A stretch of 64,000 nt of DNA, from the NCBI RefSeq assembly GCF_001953635.1, contig NZ_MEJH01000009.1:83673-147672 (forward strand), read 5' to 3'. Numbering within the stretch: the stretch's first letter is position 1; every line of letters begins with the position of its first letter. Below, piece by piece: positions 35,744 through 46,266 of the stretch. The translations under genes were made by a program, and so were the position numbers. The notes below the pieces were generated by a model that saw only the letters and a list, made by a program, of their open reading frames with translations, did no database searches and was not told the DNA's origin. Source of the DNA: Alteromonas abrolhosensis. Lineage in GTDB: Bacteria > Pseudomonadota > Gammaproteobacteria > Enterobacterales > Alteromonadaceae.

Positions 35744-36967
35744 TTAGATGTAATTAAACAATGATAAATTCGTAACTTGAGGAAAAGTAGCAAGCGCAGC
35801 ACTTAATGCCGTTTCCTGCTTGGCGAATTCCGTTGACGCTTCAGCATAGTCAACATCTTGAATTGATGAGCGCTGTGCTTTAGCTGCAATTTCCATATCT
35901 AAATTGCTCTCGTAGGTACTTTCCGCAATGTTTAATCGACTACCTAGAGACGCTCGTTCGAGAGAGAGCTTTTCAAGGCCATTGTCTAATCCGACAAGTG
36001 CGTCAGCTATCGACTCTTGCAGCGCAGAATTGTCTATAGTGGAGTCCATTAAGATAGTTTGAATTTCATGAATAGACTGCGCCATGCTTTTTTTCTCTGG
36101 CGCATCAAACGATAAATCGATGCTATCTCCCGGTGCAGCAGTAGCGTTAAACTCCATTCCCTTTATAGTGAAAGGCTGACCAGAGGTATAGGAAACTGAA
36201 TCGACAACGGTGCCGGTTCCTTGATTGACGAGCTCGGCCTGTCCCGAAGCAAGAAAGTTTATTCGATAATCGTTGTTCGCAGCATTAACCGGATCGTAAT
36301 TTTTATCGAAAAAGGTATCAAACGTTCCCTGTTGCTTTACAGATGCATTATTAACCGTCGCAGTACTACTAGGGTCGACGGAAAATTTAAAGCGTGAGAG
36401 CACATTTTCAAACACTTCGTAGCCATTGCTAGTTGACTGAATTTTAGAGCTATTAGAGAGCTGAACAAAGCTTACACCAGGGTCGCCAGCAAATGTGATC
36501 GCATTCCCGCTTGCTGCAGGATTGTATTCAAACGCCTGATTACCCGATTGGTAACCCGCATACAAATAGTTGCCATCAGCATCTTGTGTATTCATAAGGT
36601 CGAAGACTTCAAGCTTGATTTGTTCTAGCTCAGCACCAATCGCACGCTTATCTGGGTCAGATAAAATGCCGTTACCGGCCTGCACTATCAGCGTTCTCGC
36701 TCGATTAATTGATTCAGTGATGTTGGTTAACACCGCCTCTTGCTGCTCGAGAGAACCTGTTACTAAATCGTTGTTGCGTTGGAACTGCGTTAGTTCATCG
36801 ATTTCTTCGGTTAAACGTAATACTTTTGCCGCACCAACAGGGTCGTCACTGGGAGTGATAATGCGTTTACCAGAAGCAAGTTGCTCTTGAGTCTTTGCCA
36901 AGTCGCCCTGATTTTGCATGATCGAGCGCATGTTTTGATCATAAATTTGATTCGTTGATATACGCAT
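35744..36967 (-). CDS. flgL: Hook-filament junction protein FlgL (HAP3)
   Basis: Second hook-filament adaptor. The 407-residue protein has the flagellin-like N-terminus (MRISTNQIYDQNMRSIM, EQLASGKRIITPSDDPVGAA) and C-terminal helix (DVDYAEASTEFAKQETALSAAL). The start is 8 bases after flgK; last gene of the flg run on this strand. Confidence 0.96.
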   Translation of the reverse strand: MRISTNQIYDQNMRSIMQNQGDLAKTQEQLASGKRIITPSDDPVGAAKVLRLTEEIDELTQFQRNNDLVTGSLEQQEAVLTNITESINRARTLIVQAGNGILSDPDKRAIGAELEQIKLEVFDLMNTQDADGNYLYAGYQSGNQAFEYNPAASGNAITFAGDPGVSFVQLSNSSKIQSTSNGYEVFENVLSRFKFSVDPSSTATVNNASVKQQGTFDTFFDKNYDPVNAANNDYRINFLASGQAELVNQGTGTVVDSVSYTSGQPFTIKGMEFNATAAPGDSIDLSFDAPEKKSMAQSIHEIQTILMDSTIDNSALQESIADALVGLDNGLEKLSLERASLGSRLNIAESTYESNLDMEIAAKAQRSSIQDVDYAEASTEFAKQETALSAALATFPQVTNLSLFNYI

Positions 36968-36974
36968 AATTCAC

Positions 36975-39062
36975 CTACCTTGCTGACTGCAAAATGGTAT
37001 TAAATAATTCTTGCGCCGTAGACAAAATTCGCGCTGCGGCAGCATAGCTCTGTTGATATTTTATCAAATTTGCTGCTTCTTCGTCTAAGCTAACACCAGA
37101 GACAGACTCAAACCAATTCTGCGATTGAACCTTCATGGCTTCCGCTGAAGCAAGTGTTACTTTTGCCATCGAGGCATCTTCACCAATTCGACCAACCATA
37201 GAAGCATAGGCATCTTGAAAGGTACGGGGCGTATTAGTGGCTTCACTACTAACCTGCACCGTGTTCTCATTTTGAATTGCAGCTAAATTAAGTGCATTAC
37301 TGTTGTCGTTGAAACCATCTGTATTATAGCCAATCGAGAAACTATCCCCTGCTTTAGGTACACCATCCAAGCTTAAGTCAAAACCCGGATAATCATTTAA
37401 CCCTGCCAAGGCTCCAGGCCATGTACCACTGTTTTTAGCTTGTTCGATAAGATTAGTTAAATCCGTCGTACCTGTAACTGTAGCAATAGTCGCGCCGCTT
37501 CCGTCTAGTACGTTATACGTATCTGCGCTGGTGAAAACAATCTGAGCTGGCGCCGCATTATCTATTCCACCTGCGCCATCGAATGCTGAGCGATCCACTC
37601 CTGCACCTACTGTCGTGTTGCTTACTGTAATGCCGACAACATTAGCATTGCCCAGATTAGCGCCGTCTGCACCCGCCCTTACTGGGCTTGCAAACGCTAG
37701 ATCTTCAGGACGATTGGTATCTAACGTTATTTTAGACGCAATGTCTTTCGTTGGCTGAATAAGAAACTCGTTACCCACGGCATAAGGGTCGCTTCCTGAG
37801 AAATCAATCTCAATACCACCTGGTAATTCATTGAAACCTGTTGTTACAGGGTAGTTTGAGTAAACAATATCATTGCCAGATGCATCTTTTTTCGGTGTCC
37901 CGTCTGCATTTAGAAGCGTAATTTCTATTTGGCTAGGCGCGCCCGCGGTTACCGCAGTAACCTCAATTTTGTAGTCAGCATCTGTAAGTTCTGCCCCTTT
38001 ACCTTCGGTAACCTGGGCAGTAACAACATAGTCACCATTGGTATCGCTATATGCTAATCCGCGAAATGAAGGGATATTGAAAATATCGCTGCCGAGCTGT
38101 CCGTCTAAGTCCATCCCCAATTTATTTTGGGTATTCATTGCATCGGCGAATGCTACTGACAGCTGACCAACATCCCGCATCGCAGGGCCTAAGATCTCAT
38201 TTCTGTAACCAAACAATCCGCCGAGTGCGCCACCCAAGTCACCTTCTACGATACGTATTGAGGCGTCGGCTTTAGTTTGAGACCCAAAGTTCGTTTCGAG
38301 TTTAAGCTGCTTGAAGGTTAAGTCTGCATTGGTGTTTAACTCAAATAAATTAAACGCACCATTTTCTAGTACCAGTGACTCACCAGAGGTTAGGTTAATC
38401 GTTACCGCGCCGTTTTGCGTAGAGCTTTCTTTAACCGTTATTCCCATGATAGATGCCAGCTCATCTATCGCTTTGTCTCTTTCATTGAGAAGCGCACTAG
38501 GTTGATCGCTAGTATTGTTACCATTGGCAATAACTATGTTGCGGTTCAAATCACCAATATTACCAATCAAGGTGTTCGCTCGATTCACCATCGATGTGAA
38601 CTCTAAGTTAAGCTCTTCTTCTTTTTCCAACATGTAGTCAGACAGTGTTTTCATCCGCTGGTACAAAGACTCAGATTTGCCTAACACTTGATCGCGAGAG
38701 GCTAAATTAGTTGGATCGTCAGCAGCAGTTTGCAACGCAGCAAAGTACTCGCTCATACCTTGAGAGATGGAATTAGCCTCACTCGCTAATAGGTTATCAA
38801 TGGCCGTTGTTTTGCCAGAGAACGCTTCAAGCTCGCCGACAGAAGTAATGTCCCGGCGCAATTGGTTTTGTGCAAATACGTTGATGATGCGTTCGGTATT
38901 GCCGATTTCCACACCAAAAACCTGACTATTTTGAAGCTCAGTGCGCTCGCGAACGTACCCTGGCGTGTTGACGTTGGCAATATTGTTGCTGGTCGTTTGT
39001 AAAAGCTTACTGCTGGCGTTTACACCACTGGTCGCTAATGAAAATAAATCAACAGAACTCAC
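36975..39062 (-). CDS. flgK: Hook-filament junction protein FlgK (HAP1)
   Basis: First hook-filament adaptor. The 695-residue product is longer than the enterobacterial form (about 550) because of extra domains in the middle, as in other Alteromonadales. N-terminus SLATSGVNASSKLLQTTSNN and NVNTPGYVRERTEL; C-terminus with SVSGVSLDEEAANLIKYQQSY. It follows flgJ by 16 bases. No internal promoter seen. Confidence 0.96.
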   Translation of the reverse strand: MSSVDLFSLATSGVNASSKLLQTTSNNIANVNTPGYVRERTELQNSQVFGVEIGNTERIINVFAQNQLRRDITSVGELEAFSGKTTAIDNLLASEANSISQGMSEYFAALQTAADDPTNLASRDQVLGKSESLYQRMKTLSDYMLEKEEELNLEFTSMVNRANTLIGNIGDLNRNIVIANGNNTSDQPSALLNERDKAIDELASIMGITVKESSTQNGAVTINLTSGESLVLENGAFNLFELNTNADLTFKQLKLETNFGSQTKADASIRIVEGDLGGALGGLFGYRNEILGPAMRDVGQLSVAFADAMNTQNKLGMDLDGQLGSDIFNIPSFRGLAYSDTNGDYVVTAQVTEGKGAELTDADYKIEVTAVTAGAPSQIEITLLNADGTPKKDASGNDIVYSNYPVTTGFNELPGGIEIDFSGSDPYAVGNEFLIQPTKDIASKITLDTNRPEDLAFASPVRAGADGANLGNANVVGITVSNTTVGAGVDRSAFDGAGGIDNAAPAQIVFTSADTYNVLDGSGATIATVTGTTDLTNLIEQAKNSGTWPGALAGLNDYPGFDLSLDGVPKAGDSFSIGYNTDGFNDNSNALNLAAIQNENTVQVSSEATNTPRTFQDAYASMVGRIGEDASMAKVTLASAEAMKVQSQNWFESVSGVSLDEEAANLIKYQQSYAAAARILSTAQELFNTILQSAR

Positions 39063-39078
39063 TATGTCATCTCCAATG

Positions 39079-40029
39079 CTATGGCATTAACGCGCTAAGA
39101 CGGTCGCTGTTATACACTGCCATTATCTTGCTTGCGTATTCAGGGTCTGTAGCGTAGCCCGCTTCCTGAAGCGCATGGGTGTAACGCGCTGCGTCAGAAG
39201 CATTCTCGACAGCATGGCTGTAGCGAGGTTGTGATGTGATAAAGCGACCATAATCTTCCATTGCATCTTCTACTGACGAGTATGATCTAAAGGCTGCTTT
39301 TTGCTTTTGCGGTAGTCCATTATTGAACTCCAATGTATCGACTACAGCCTGCTCCCCTTGCCAACCTTTGTTTGCTTTAATACCGAATAAGTTGTGTGAG
39401 CTGCTTCCATCAGCTTTATGGATCACGAATTTCCCCCAACCGGTTTCAACTGCAGCTTGGGAAATTATTGCTTTAGGATCCATTCCATATTTTGCCGCTA
39501 TCTTCTCGGCTATAGGCATCAAGCTTTCAACAAACTGCTCAGGGTTTTCAAACATGGCATCTTTTTGTGCCGATTGGCTGCGAATAGATTCAGAAGAAAG
39601 CGCTATGTCTTGCGCTTCTGCCACCTTATACGCACGGCTTCTATTCAGCGACGATATATCACCGTCGCTCCTGATAACGCTGGCTGGTGTATAGCTATCC
39701 TCGGTCTGACCTAGCTGTTTAACAATGACATCAGCGAGACCTAATCCCCCACCTGAGGTAAGGTCTGTCGCTAATTGTTGGTCATGCATATCACGATAAA
39801 ACTTAACTTGCTGAGAATTAAACGGGCTATCTTCATCAGCAAGGGCATCTTGCGCTTTACGCATAGACTTCAACATCATTTGCACAAAAATCGCTTCAAA
39901 CTGCTGGGCAGCCTCTTGCAATACTGTCTCGTCACCTGATGCGATAGCTTCGCGCATTTTATTAATGCTGCCCATATCGTGGACATTGCGTGCCATATCA
40001 AGCTGACTTTTTGTGCTAAGTGATTCCAT
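39079..40029 (-). CDS. flgJ: Peptidoglycan hydrolase FlgJ
   Basis: Rod-cap protein and muralytic enzyme that lets the rod cross the cell wall. The 316-residue protein has an N-terminal rod-cap domain (AAQQFEAIFVQMMLKSMRKA) and a C-terminal glucosaminidase domain (AIISQAAVETGWGKF with the catalytic Glu, HNLFGIKA). Both halves are intact, unlike single-domain FlgJ of some lineages. Confidence 0.96.
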   Translation of the reverse strand: MESLSTKSQLDMARNVHDMGSINKMREAIASGDETVLQEAAQQFEAIFVQMMLKSMRKAQDALADEDSPFNSQQVKFYRDMHDQQLATDLTSGGGLGLADVIVKQLGQTEDSYTPASVIRSDGDISSLNRSRAYKVAEAQDIALSSESIRSQSAQKDAMFENPEQFVESLMPIAEKIAAKYGMDPKAIISQAAVETGWGKFVIHKADGSSSHNLFGIKANKGWQGEQAVVDTLEFNNGLPQKQKAAFRSYSSVEDAMEDYGRFITSQPRYSHAVENASDAARYTHALQEAGYATDPEYASKIMAVYNSDRLSALMP

Positions 40030-40092
40030 CGTACTTATTCCGCTATAACCCTATCGTGCTTGCTTAATTCTTTTAAATGCTATTAGCTCGTC

Positions 40093-41211
40093 TTAAATGA
40101 TCACAAGCTCACCACGCAAAGCACCGGCTTGGCGTAATGCTTCTAAAATTGCCATTAAATCGCCTGGCGCCGCACCTACCTCATTTACCGCACGCACAAG
40201 TTGGTCAAGGGTAACGCCTGGCTCAAACTTGAACATGCGGCTGTCTGCCAAATCGACATCAACAATAGACTGGGTCGTAACGGCAGTCTGGCCTTCGCCA
40301 AACGCGTTAGGTTGCGAAACTTGCTGGTTTTCAGAGATGGTTACGGTTAATCCGCCGTGGGTAATCGCTGCAGGCAACAAGCGAACGTCACTGCCTATAA
40401 CAATGGTGCCTGTACGGCTGTTTATCACAACACGCGCTGGCGCATCCGCTGGGGTAAATTCAAAATTTTCTAACGTAGCCAAAAAGCCAACGCGCTGACC
40501 CACATCACGAGGTGCCGACACACGCACGGACGCAGCATCGATAGGCTTAGCAATAACGTAGCCGTTTTCAGGTTGTGCGCCTAAGCGTTCGTTTATGGTG
40601 TCAGCCAGTGCTTTAGCCGTTGAAAAATCTGGGTAGTGAAGGTTAAGCGTTAACGTATCGCCGTTAGCGAAACCACTCGGCACAGACTGTTCTACCATCG
40701 CGCCATTAGGAATTCTGCCCACTGTAGGTGTGTTTACAACAATGCGAGAGCCATCTCCGCCCTGTGCACCAAATCCACTAACGACTAAACTGCCTTGCGC
40801 AACGGCATACACTTTACCGTCTACCCCACGAAGGAAGGTCTGTAGCAAAGTACCACCTTGCAGGCTAGATGCCTCGCCTACTGACGATACAGTAATATCG
40901 ATGGTTTGACCCGGCTTGGCAAAAGCTGGCAGGTCGGCGTGTACTGCCACCGCCGCCACGTTTTTAATTTTTGGCTTGGTGTTAGCGTCAAGGCTGATAC
41001 CAAAGTTACTCAACATGGTTCTGAAGCTCTGCTCAGTAAAAGGGCTTTGCTCTCCAGTACCAGGCAAGCCAACCACAAGGCCATAACCCACCAATTGGTT
41101 ACTACGTACGCCTTGAATGCTTGCCACGTCTTTGATGCGCTGCGCGCCCGCCTGCGAAGATAAAAGCAGTGTGACAACGGCTAATACAACTGAAAATAAA
41201 CGCATGTTCAC
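40093..41211 (-). CDS. flgI: Flagellar P-ring protein FlgI
   Basis: Periplasmic P-ring subunit. The 372-residue protein has a cleavable signal peptide ([21 protein letters not shown]) and the family body [20 protein letters not shown], ending [23 protein letters not shown]. Cytosolic start ATG with AGGAGAG upstream. Confidence 0.97.
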   Translation of the reverse strand: MNMRLFSVVLAVVTLLLSSQAGAQRIKDVASIQGVRSNQLVGYGLVVGLPGTGEQSPFTEQSFRTMLSNFGISLDANTKPKIKNVAAVAVHADLPAFAKPGQTIDITVSSVGEASSLQGGTLLQTFLRGVDGKVYAVAQGSLVVSGFGAQGGDGSRIVVNTPTVGRIPNGAMVEQSVPSGFANGDTLTLNLHYPDFSTAKALADTINERLGAQPENGYVIAKPIDAASVRVSAPRDVGQRVGFLATLENFEFTPADAPARVVINSRTGTIVIGSDVRLLPAAITHGGLTVTISENQQVSQPNAFGEGQTAVTTQSIVDVDLADSRMFKFEPGVTLDQLVRAVNEVGAAPGDLMAILEALRQAGALRGELVII

Positions 41212-41227
41212 TCTCCTATCTTAAAAC

Positions 41228-41908
41228 CTAAAGAGGCCACCAAGTGGAATCGAAGAACTTGGTCAACCAGCCCTTCTCTTGCGCACGCGCAAATGTACCT
41301 GTACCTGAATATTGAATGCGTGCATTCGCCACCTTAGTCGATACAATTTCATTCTCAGGACTTATGTCCGCTGGACGAATAATACCGGTTAAGCGTATGT
41401 ACTCATCACCGTGATTAAGGGTTAACCACTTCTCACCACGAATAACTAAATTACTGTTTGGCAGCACGTCTACCACCGTGACTGAAATAGCACCAATCAG
41501 GCTGTTACTTTGGTTCGCAGCAGCATCGCCAGAAAAGTCACGGGATGAACTTATGCCTAGTTGTACAGACTGACCGCCAATGTTGATGGCTTGACCTGCT
41601 AGCCCTGTAATTGGGTTAAGATTAACGTTGGTATCTTTCGCCGTACTCGTATCAGCTGACTTACTCGCCTGAGTATTCTCACTCAGTGTCACAGTGATAA
41701 TGTCGCCTACTCGTCTCGCGGTTACATCTGAATACAAGCTGTTAGCCATGTGCGAACGGAATAACGAGCCGTCTTCTACTACCGTTTCACGCGGGTAATC
41801 TGGCACTACAGGCGCAAACGAGGGGTCGTTCGCCTGAACGGGAGGCTCATTTGTACTGGCGCAACCGCCAAGTAACAGTAGTGCAGCAGATAAACCTAAA
41901 ATACGCAT
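41228..41908 (-). CDS. flgH: Flagellar L-ring lipoprotein FlgH
   Basis: Outer-membrane L-ring subunit. The 226-residue precursor has a lipobox (LLLLGGC, Cys at about residue 16) and the FlgH motifs SLFRSHMANSLYSD, VGDIITVTLSENTQASK and VIRGEKWLTLN. It lies between flgI and flgG with 11-16 base gaps. Confidence 0.97.
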   Translation of the reverse strand: MRILGLSAALLLLGGCASTNEPPVQANDPSFAPVVPDYPRETVVEDGSLFRSHMANSLYSDVTARRVGDIITVTLSENTQASKSADTSTAKDTNVNLNPITGLAGQAINIGGQSVQLGISSSRDFSGDAAANQSNSLIGAISVTVVDVLPNSNLVIRGEKWLTLNHGDEYIRLTGIIRPADISPENEIVSTKVANARIQYSGTGTFARAQEKGWLTKFFDSTWWPL

Positions 41909-41919
41909 GATGCTACCTA

Positions 41920-42708
41920 TTAAAGTTGCTGAATAACCTGACCAAGCATTTGGTCAACCGATGAGATAACTTTTGAGTTCATCTCATACAAGCGCTGGCT
42001 TTCGATAAGGTTTACTAGCTCTTCGGTCACGTTTACGTTAGATGTCTCTAGCGTGCCTTGAGAGATATAACCTAGCCCTTGAAGGCCGGGAACACCCTGT
42101 ATTGGTGCACCGCTAGATGCAGTTTCAACGAATAAATTCTGTCCGATTGGCTGAAGACCAGTTGGGTTTACGAAGTCAGAAATATTCATCTGACCGAGCA
42201 CTTGAGGTTCTGCCTGACCGCGAATGCTCACGCTGATTTCACCATCCTGAGAAATAGTGATTTGCTGGGCATCTTCTGGAACAGCCACCTCTGGCTGGAG
42301 TAAAAAGCCAGCGCCAGAAGTTACTATTTGCCCCTGATCGTTTAGTGAAAACTGACCATTTCTTGAATAGGCAATGGTGCCGTCTGGCTGCAATATTTCA
42401 AAATAACCACGGCCTTGAATTGACATATCAAGGGCGTTTTCAGTAGTTAGCAGGTTACCTTGGGTGTGTGCCTTTTGCGTAGCGACCACTTTTGAACCTG
42501 AACCAAGCATAAGCCCAGAAGGAAGCTCAGTATCAGCAGACGAGCGACCGCCTGGCTGGTTGATATTCTGATAAAGCAAATCTTCAAAAACCGCACGGTC
42601 TTTTTTAAAGCCAACCGTTGACGCGTTTGCAAGGTTGTTAGACACCACTGCCACATCGGTCTGCGCGGCGTCTAGTCCGGTTTTACTTATCCACAGTGCT
42701 GGATGCAT
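41920..42708 (-). CDS. flgG: Distal rod protein FlgG
   Basis: Distal rod subunit. The 262-residue protein begins MHPALWISKTGLDAAQTDV and has the SNNLANASTVGFKKDRAVFE signature, and ends with NVTEELVNLIESQRLYEMNS. Normal length for the family. Confidence 0.97.
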   Translation of the reverse strand: MHPALWISKTGLDAAQTDVAVVSNNLANASTVGFKKDRAVFEDLLYQNINQPGGRSSADTELPSGLMLGSGSKVVATQKAHTQGNLLTTENALDMSIQGRGYFEILQPDGTIAYSRNGQFSLNDQGQIVTSGAGFLLQPEVAVPEDAQQITISQDGEISVSIRGQAEPQVLGQMNISDFVNPTGLQPIGQNLFVETASSGAPIQGVPGLQGLGYISQGTLETSNVNVTEELVNLIESQRLYEMNSKVISSVDQMLGQVIQQL

Positions 42709-42755
42709 GTTAACCTCCGACGTTGCTCAAAAGGGCAACGATGATAAAAATTCTA

Positions 42756-43499
42756 TTATAAAATGCGCAGTAGCTGATTACCGCGTGTATCAAGCTCGTC
42801 TGCCTGCTTCATCATTTTGACCTGTAGCTCGTAGTGACGCTGCAGACTTATCATGTCCACCATCTCTTCTACGGCATTCACGTTTGAGCCTTCAAGCATG
42901 CCAGACATCACTTTTACGTTAGCGTTAGCTGGCGCAATTGAGCCATCTTCCATTCTAAATAAGCCGTCGCTGCCACGTTCCATATCAGCGTAATTAGGAC
43001 TAACTAGTTTAAGGCGACCAACTTCTTCGATGACGTTAGCAGGAGCTCCTAACTGCCTCATTGACAATGTGCCATCGGCGGCAATGTTGAGATTGTCCAA
43101 AGGTACAGGAAGAAATATTGGCCCGTTGTCACCAAGCACGACGCGATCATGAATGTCTGTCAAAATTCCGTCGTCGCCTAATTTAAAGTTGCCATCGCGT
43201 GAGTAAGCTTCTTGTCCGTTTTGATCTTGAACGGCAAACCAACCATCGCCTTGAATGGCCACGTCTAAGTCGCGGTCTGTCTTAATCATCGGACCCGACT
43301 CGTAGTTGTTAGACGGGCTTTCAGTCATAGAAAATACGCGAGTCGGCAAACCTTCGCCGTAGGCCGGCATTGACCTTGCCTGCTCCAGCTGAGCTCTAAA
43401 ACCCGTAGTTTGTGCATTAGCCAAGTTATTGGCCCGAATCCCTGTTCCTAAAAGGCTCTGAGATGCGCCACTTGCTGATATATAGAGAAGTTTGTCCAT
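42756..43499 (-). CDS. flgF: Proximal rod protein FlgF
   Basis: Rod subunit. The open frame extends upstream to 43658, but the family start is MDKLLYISASGASQSLLG, so I place the ATG at 43499 (247 residues); the extension would also run through the sigma54 promoter. Signature RANNLANAQTTGFRAQLEQ and C-terminus NAVEEMVDMISLQRHYELQ. It heads the flgFGHIJ(KL) transcription unit. Confidence 0.96.
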   Translation of the reverse strand: MDKLLYISASGASQSLLGTGIRANNLANAQTTGFRAQLEQARSMPAYGEGLPTRVFSMTESPSNNYESGPMIKTDRDLDVAIQGDGWFAVQDQNGQEAYSRDGNFKLGDDGILTDIHDRVVLGDNGPIFLPVPLDNLNIAADGTLSMRQLGAPANVIEEVGRLKLVSPNYADMERGSDGLFRMEDGSIAPANANVKVMSGMLEGSNVNAVEEMVDMISLQRHYELQVKMMKQADELDTRGNQLLRIL

Positions 43500-43538
43500 G
43501 ACTGACTTTTGACTCTGATTAAACCTTAAACAAGATTT

Positions 43539-43555
43539 TGCAAAGGCAATGCCAA
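43539..43555 (-). promoter_or_regulatory. Sigma54 promoter of flgF
   Basis: Minus strand TTGGCATTGCCTTTGCA: TGGCA and TTGCA boxes with GG-N10-GC. The predicted start is about 28 bases before the flgF ATG. With the terminator just upstream, this makes flgF onward a separate unit from flgBCDE. Confidence 0.87.
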
Positions 43556-43611
43556 CCTGTGGATATTTAGTGCAATTGAAAAATACGAGGGGTATTGAAT
43601 TGATAAATAAA

Positions 43612-43644
43612 GAAAAATAAAAAGGTCGCAACCTTGCGACCTTT
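43612..43644 (-). terminator. Terminator after flgE
   Basis: Minus strand AAAGGTCGCA, 4-base loop, TGCGACCTTT, then TTATTTTT. It ends the flgBCDE transcript. Confidence 0.92.
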
Positions 43645-43723
43645 CTAAATTGGGTCAAATAACAGCGGTATCACGCGCCTGAAATTTGCCGCTTAGCCTT
43701 CTTTAAAAGTGGCTATTTATAAA

Positions 43724-45109
43724 CTATCGGATATTAAGGATAGTCTGATTCAGCGAGTTGTTAACCTCAAGCGCACGAGAGTTTGCCTGGAAGTTACGCT
43801 GAGCGATAATCATGTCAATGAGCTCAGTGGTAAGGTTAACGTTGGCTTGTTCTAGCGCCGAAGAGTTAATTTCACCGAAAGTACCGGTTGTTGCTTCCCC
43901 TGCTAGTGCCTCACCAGAAAGAATACTTTCTTTCCACTGAGTGCTGCTCTCCTGAGTTAGACCTTGTTCATTAGAGAATCGTACTAAAGCAACACGTACA
44001 ATAGGCTCAGACGTACCATTAGAGAACGTTGCGCGAACCAGCCCGTCAGGACCGATATCGATACCCGTCAATCGACCTACAGGCAAACCATCCTGTTCTA
44101 GTGATGTAACTTCGAACGCAGAGGCGAACTGAGTAGGCTCATTAGGTGTGGCGCTGTTTACGTCCAAGTTAAAATCGATGCTAATTTGCTGTGTTGGGTC
44201 AGAACCATTGGCCAATATGCCAGCACCTAGCGCTTCAGTTTGCATCTTAAAGTCTAGCGTAGGCAAACCATCTGGTGTTTCCATACCAGAAAAGTCACCG
44301 CCTTGAGAGAAGATAAGCTTAGACGCAGTTACTGCATTACCTGTATTTCCACCTACTGAGTTAACCGCTGTAGCTGGGTCGGTATCATTACCAGCAGAGT
44401 CGGTCATATCAACAAGTGTGTCGTCAATCGCGGTAGCGACATACCATTCGTTATCAACGCCTGGTGAACCGTCTTTTATGAAGTAATAGGTCATAACATG
44501 GCTATCACCCAGTGAATCATAAACCGTTACCGAGGTTGCTGCGTTATAAGTCAACGGATCTTCAGGGTTGAAGTCTTGCGGGTCTAGACCAGCGTCGCCA
44601 GCAGGAAGGTTCATACGAATATCAACCTCTGAGGTTTGTTGCGGTGAACCCGAAGAGTCAGGAATACGAACAGGCTCGGTAGTACTTAGCGCAACAGATG
44701 CACTGGTTCCATCAGCATTTACCGGGAAGCCCAGAAGGTTGTCGCCATTACTATTTACCACGAAGTTGTCACTATCGAGCTTAAACTGGCCGGCACGAGT
44801 AAATGAAAAGTCACGTGATGTAATTTCAGGTACTGTCGCAAAGAAACCGTTACCTGTAATCGCTAGGTCTAACGACGTATTAGTAAACTGAAGGCTACCT
44901 TGAGAAAATTGCTGTGCAACTTCCTGAGTTAGTACACCGTCACCCACTTTCGTTTTACCACCTGCTAACAGTGATGCCGCATAAACATCGCCAAATTCAG
45001 CACGAGATTCTTTAAAGCCAACAGTATTTACGTTTGCGATGTTGTTGGCGGTTACATCCAAATCTTTTTGTGCGGCCGATACGCCACTCAGTGCAATATT
45101 AAAAGACAT
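43724..45109 (-). CDS. flgE: Flagellar hook protein FlgE
   Basis: Hook subunit, 461 residues. N-terminus SFNIALSGVSAAQKDLDVTANN and NVNTVGFKESRAEFGDVYA, C-terminus ELIDMIIAQRNFQANSRALE. The large middle carries surface domains typical of polar-flagellum hooks. Last gene of the flgBCDE unit. Confidence 0.96.
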   Translation of the reverse strand: MSFNIALSGVSAAQKDLDVTANNIANVNTVGFKESRAEFGDVYAASLLAGGKTKVGDGVLTQEVAQQFSQGSLQFTNTSLDLAITGNGFFATVPEITSRDFSFTRAGQFKLDSDNFVVNSNGDNLLGFPVNADGTSASVALSTTEPVRIPDSSGSPQQTSEVDIRMNLPAGDAGLDPQDFNPEDPLTYNAATSVTVYDSLGDSHVMTYYFIKDGSPGVDNEWYVATAIDDTLVDMTDSAGNDTDPATAVNSVGGNTGNAVTASKLIFSQGGDFSGMETPDGLPTLDFKMQTEALGAGILANGSDPTQQISIDFNLDVNSATPNEPTQFASAFEVTSLEQDGLPVGRLTGIDIGPDGLVRATFSNGTSEPIVRVALVRFSNEQGLTQESSTQWKESILSGEALAGEATTGTFGEINSSALEQANVNLTTELIDMIIAQRNFQANSRALEVNNSLNQTILNIR

Positions 45110-45123
45110 TATTGATTCTCCTA

Positions 45124-45810
45124 CTAACTGCCGATTTGAATGACGTCATCAAGATTGATACTGACATCACCATCCAAATTCAAAATTACGCCTTGGCCAC
45201 TACCTGCCAAGCTTACACTTCCAACATGGCGATTCACGGCGGTATTCAGCTGAACACCTTCTCCATTTAGCTCACCAGTAGCACTGATAACATATTCACC
45301 AGGTGCCATCTGGTTGCCATGCTTATCTTTGCCGTCCCATTCGAACTCAATGTTGCCCGCACTTTGTGTGCCAGCATCAATGGTTTTAATCACTTCACCA
45401 AATTGGTTCTCGATAGTGATCGTCATGTTTTGAACTGTTTTCTCATTTACGATGACACCCGAGATACCATCTCCCTCATTGGCCATATAGCCTACGTTAC
45501 CTTGTACCAGCACGTTTTGTCCGATAAGACTAGATGCTTGTAACGCTTGATTCGAAGTCATTGAGGCTGCGAATGATTCAAACTTCTCGTTAAGCTGTGA
45601 AATGCCGTCAGCCATAGTAAATGACGTCATCTGCGCCACCATTTGGTCATTGTCAACCGGTGCAGTAGGATCCTGATTGGCAAGCTGTTCCGTTAACATC
45701 GAGAAGAAATCTTCTTGAGTTAACTGCTGCTCGGTGCCATCGGCAATCTTGACAGTTTCTTCCTGCCAATACAGATCAGTATTTAAGCCGGTGTTGTTTA
45801 TGGTATTCAC
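45124..45810 (-). CDS. flgD: Hook assembly (capping) protein FlgD
   Basis: Scaffold for hook growth. The 228-residue protein has the FlgD N-terminal region QEDFFSMLTEQLANQDPTAPVDNDQMVAQM (seen as EDFFSMLTEQLANQDPTAP and DNDQMVAQMTSF) and a FlgD Ig-like/tudor C-terminal region (FEWDGKDKHGNQMAPGEY). It follows flgC by 31 bases. Confidence 0.96.
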   Translation of the reverse strand: MNTINNTGLNTDLYWQEETVKIADGTEQQLTQEDFFSMLTEQLANQDPTAPVDNDQMVAQMTSFTMADGISQLNEKFESFAASMTSNQALQASSLIGQNVLVQGNVGYMANEGDGISGVIVNEKTVQNMTITIENQFGEVIKTIDAGTQSAGNIEFEWDGKDKHGNQMAPGEYVISATGELNGEGVQLNTAVNRHVGSVSLAGSGQGVILNLDGDVSINLDDVIQIGS

Positions 45811-45841
45811 TGATTAATCCTCACATTATCCAAGCGGCAAA

Positions 45842-46264
45842 TTACTGCCCTTGACCTAACTGCAGTACGCGGCGGAATATACGTTTCGTGGTATCTGCAA
45901 CCTGTACGTTTGTTTCGTACGCTTTAGAGGCTGACATCATATTTGCCATCTCTTCTACGATGTTTACGTTAGGCTTATAGATGTAACCATTTTCATCTGC
46001 CATCGGGTTATTAGGCGCATACTCCACATTCAGTGGCGCGTCGCTTTCTACGATCCCTTTAACTTGAACACCTGCGCCTTTAGACTGGTCGCGCATAGCG
46101 TCTTGCAAGGCAGTTGCGAAAACTGGATGGCGAGCTCGATAGGTTTCGTCATAGCTGCTGCTTACCGAGTTTGCGTTGGCGATGTTACTGGCCGTGGTAT
46201 TTAGACGTACATTTTCCGCCTCCATACCCGTACTCGAAATTTGCATTACATTAAATAAACTCAT
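45842..46264 (-). CDS. flgC: Proximal rod protein FlgC
   Basis: Rod subunit of 140 residues: SLFNVMQISSTGMEAENVR start, ASNIANANSVSS signature, NIVEEMANMMSASKAYETNV C-terminus. Two bases after flgB. Confidence 0.97.
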   Translation of the reverse strand: MSLFNVMQISSTGMEAENVRLNTTASNIANANSVSSSYDETYRARHPVFATALQDAMRDQSKGAGVQVKGIVESDAPLNVEYAPNNPMADENGYIYKPNVNIVEEMANMMSASKAYETNVQVADTTKRIFRRVLQLGQGQ

Positions 46265-46266
46265 GA

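Noticed and set aside
43500..43658. N-terminal extension of FlgF by 53 residues
   Set aside because: The family start is MDKLLYI at 43499, and the extension overlaps a strong sigma54 promoter.
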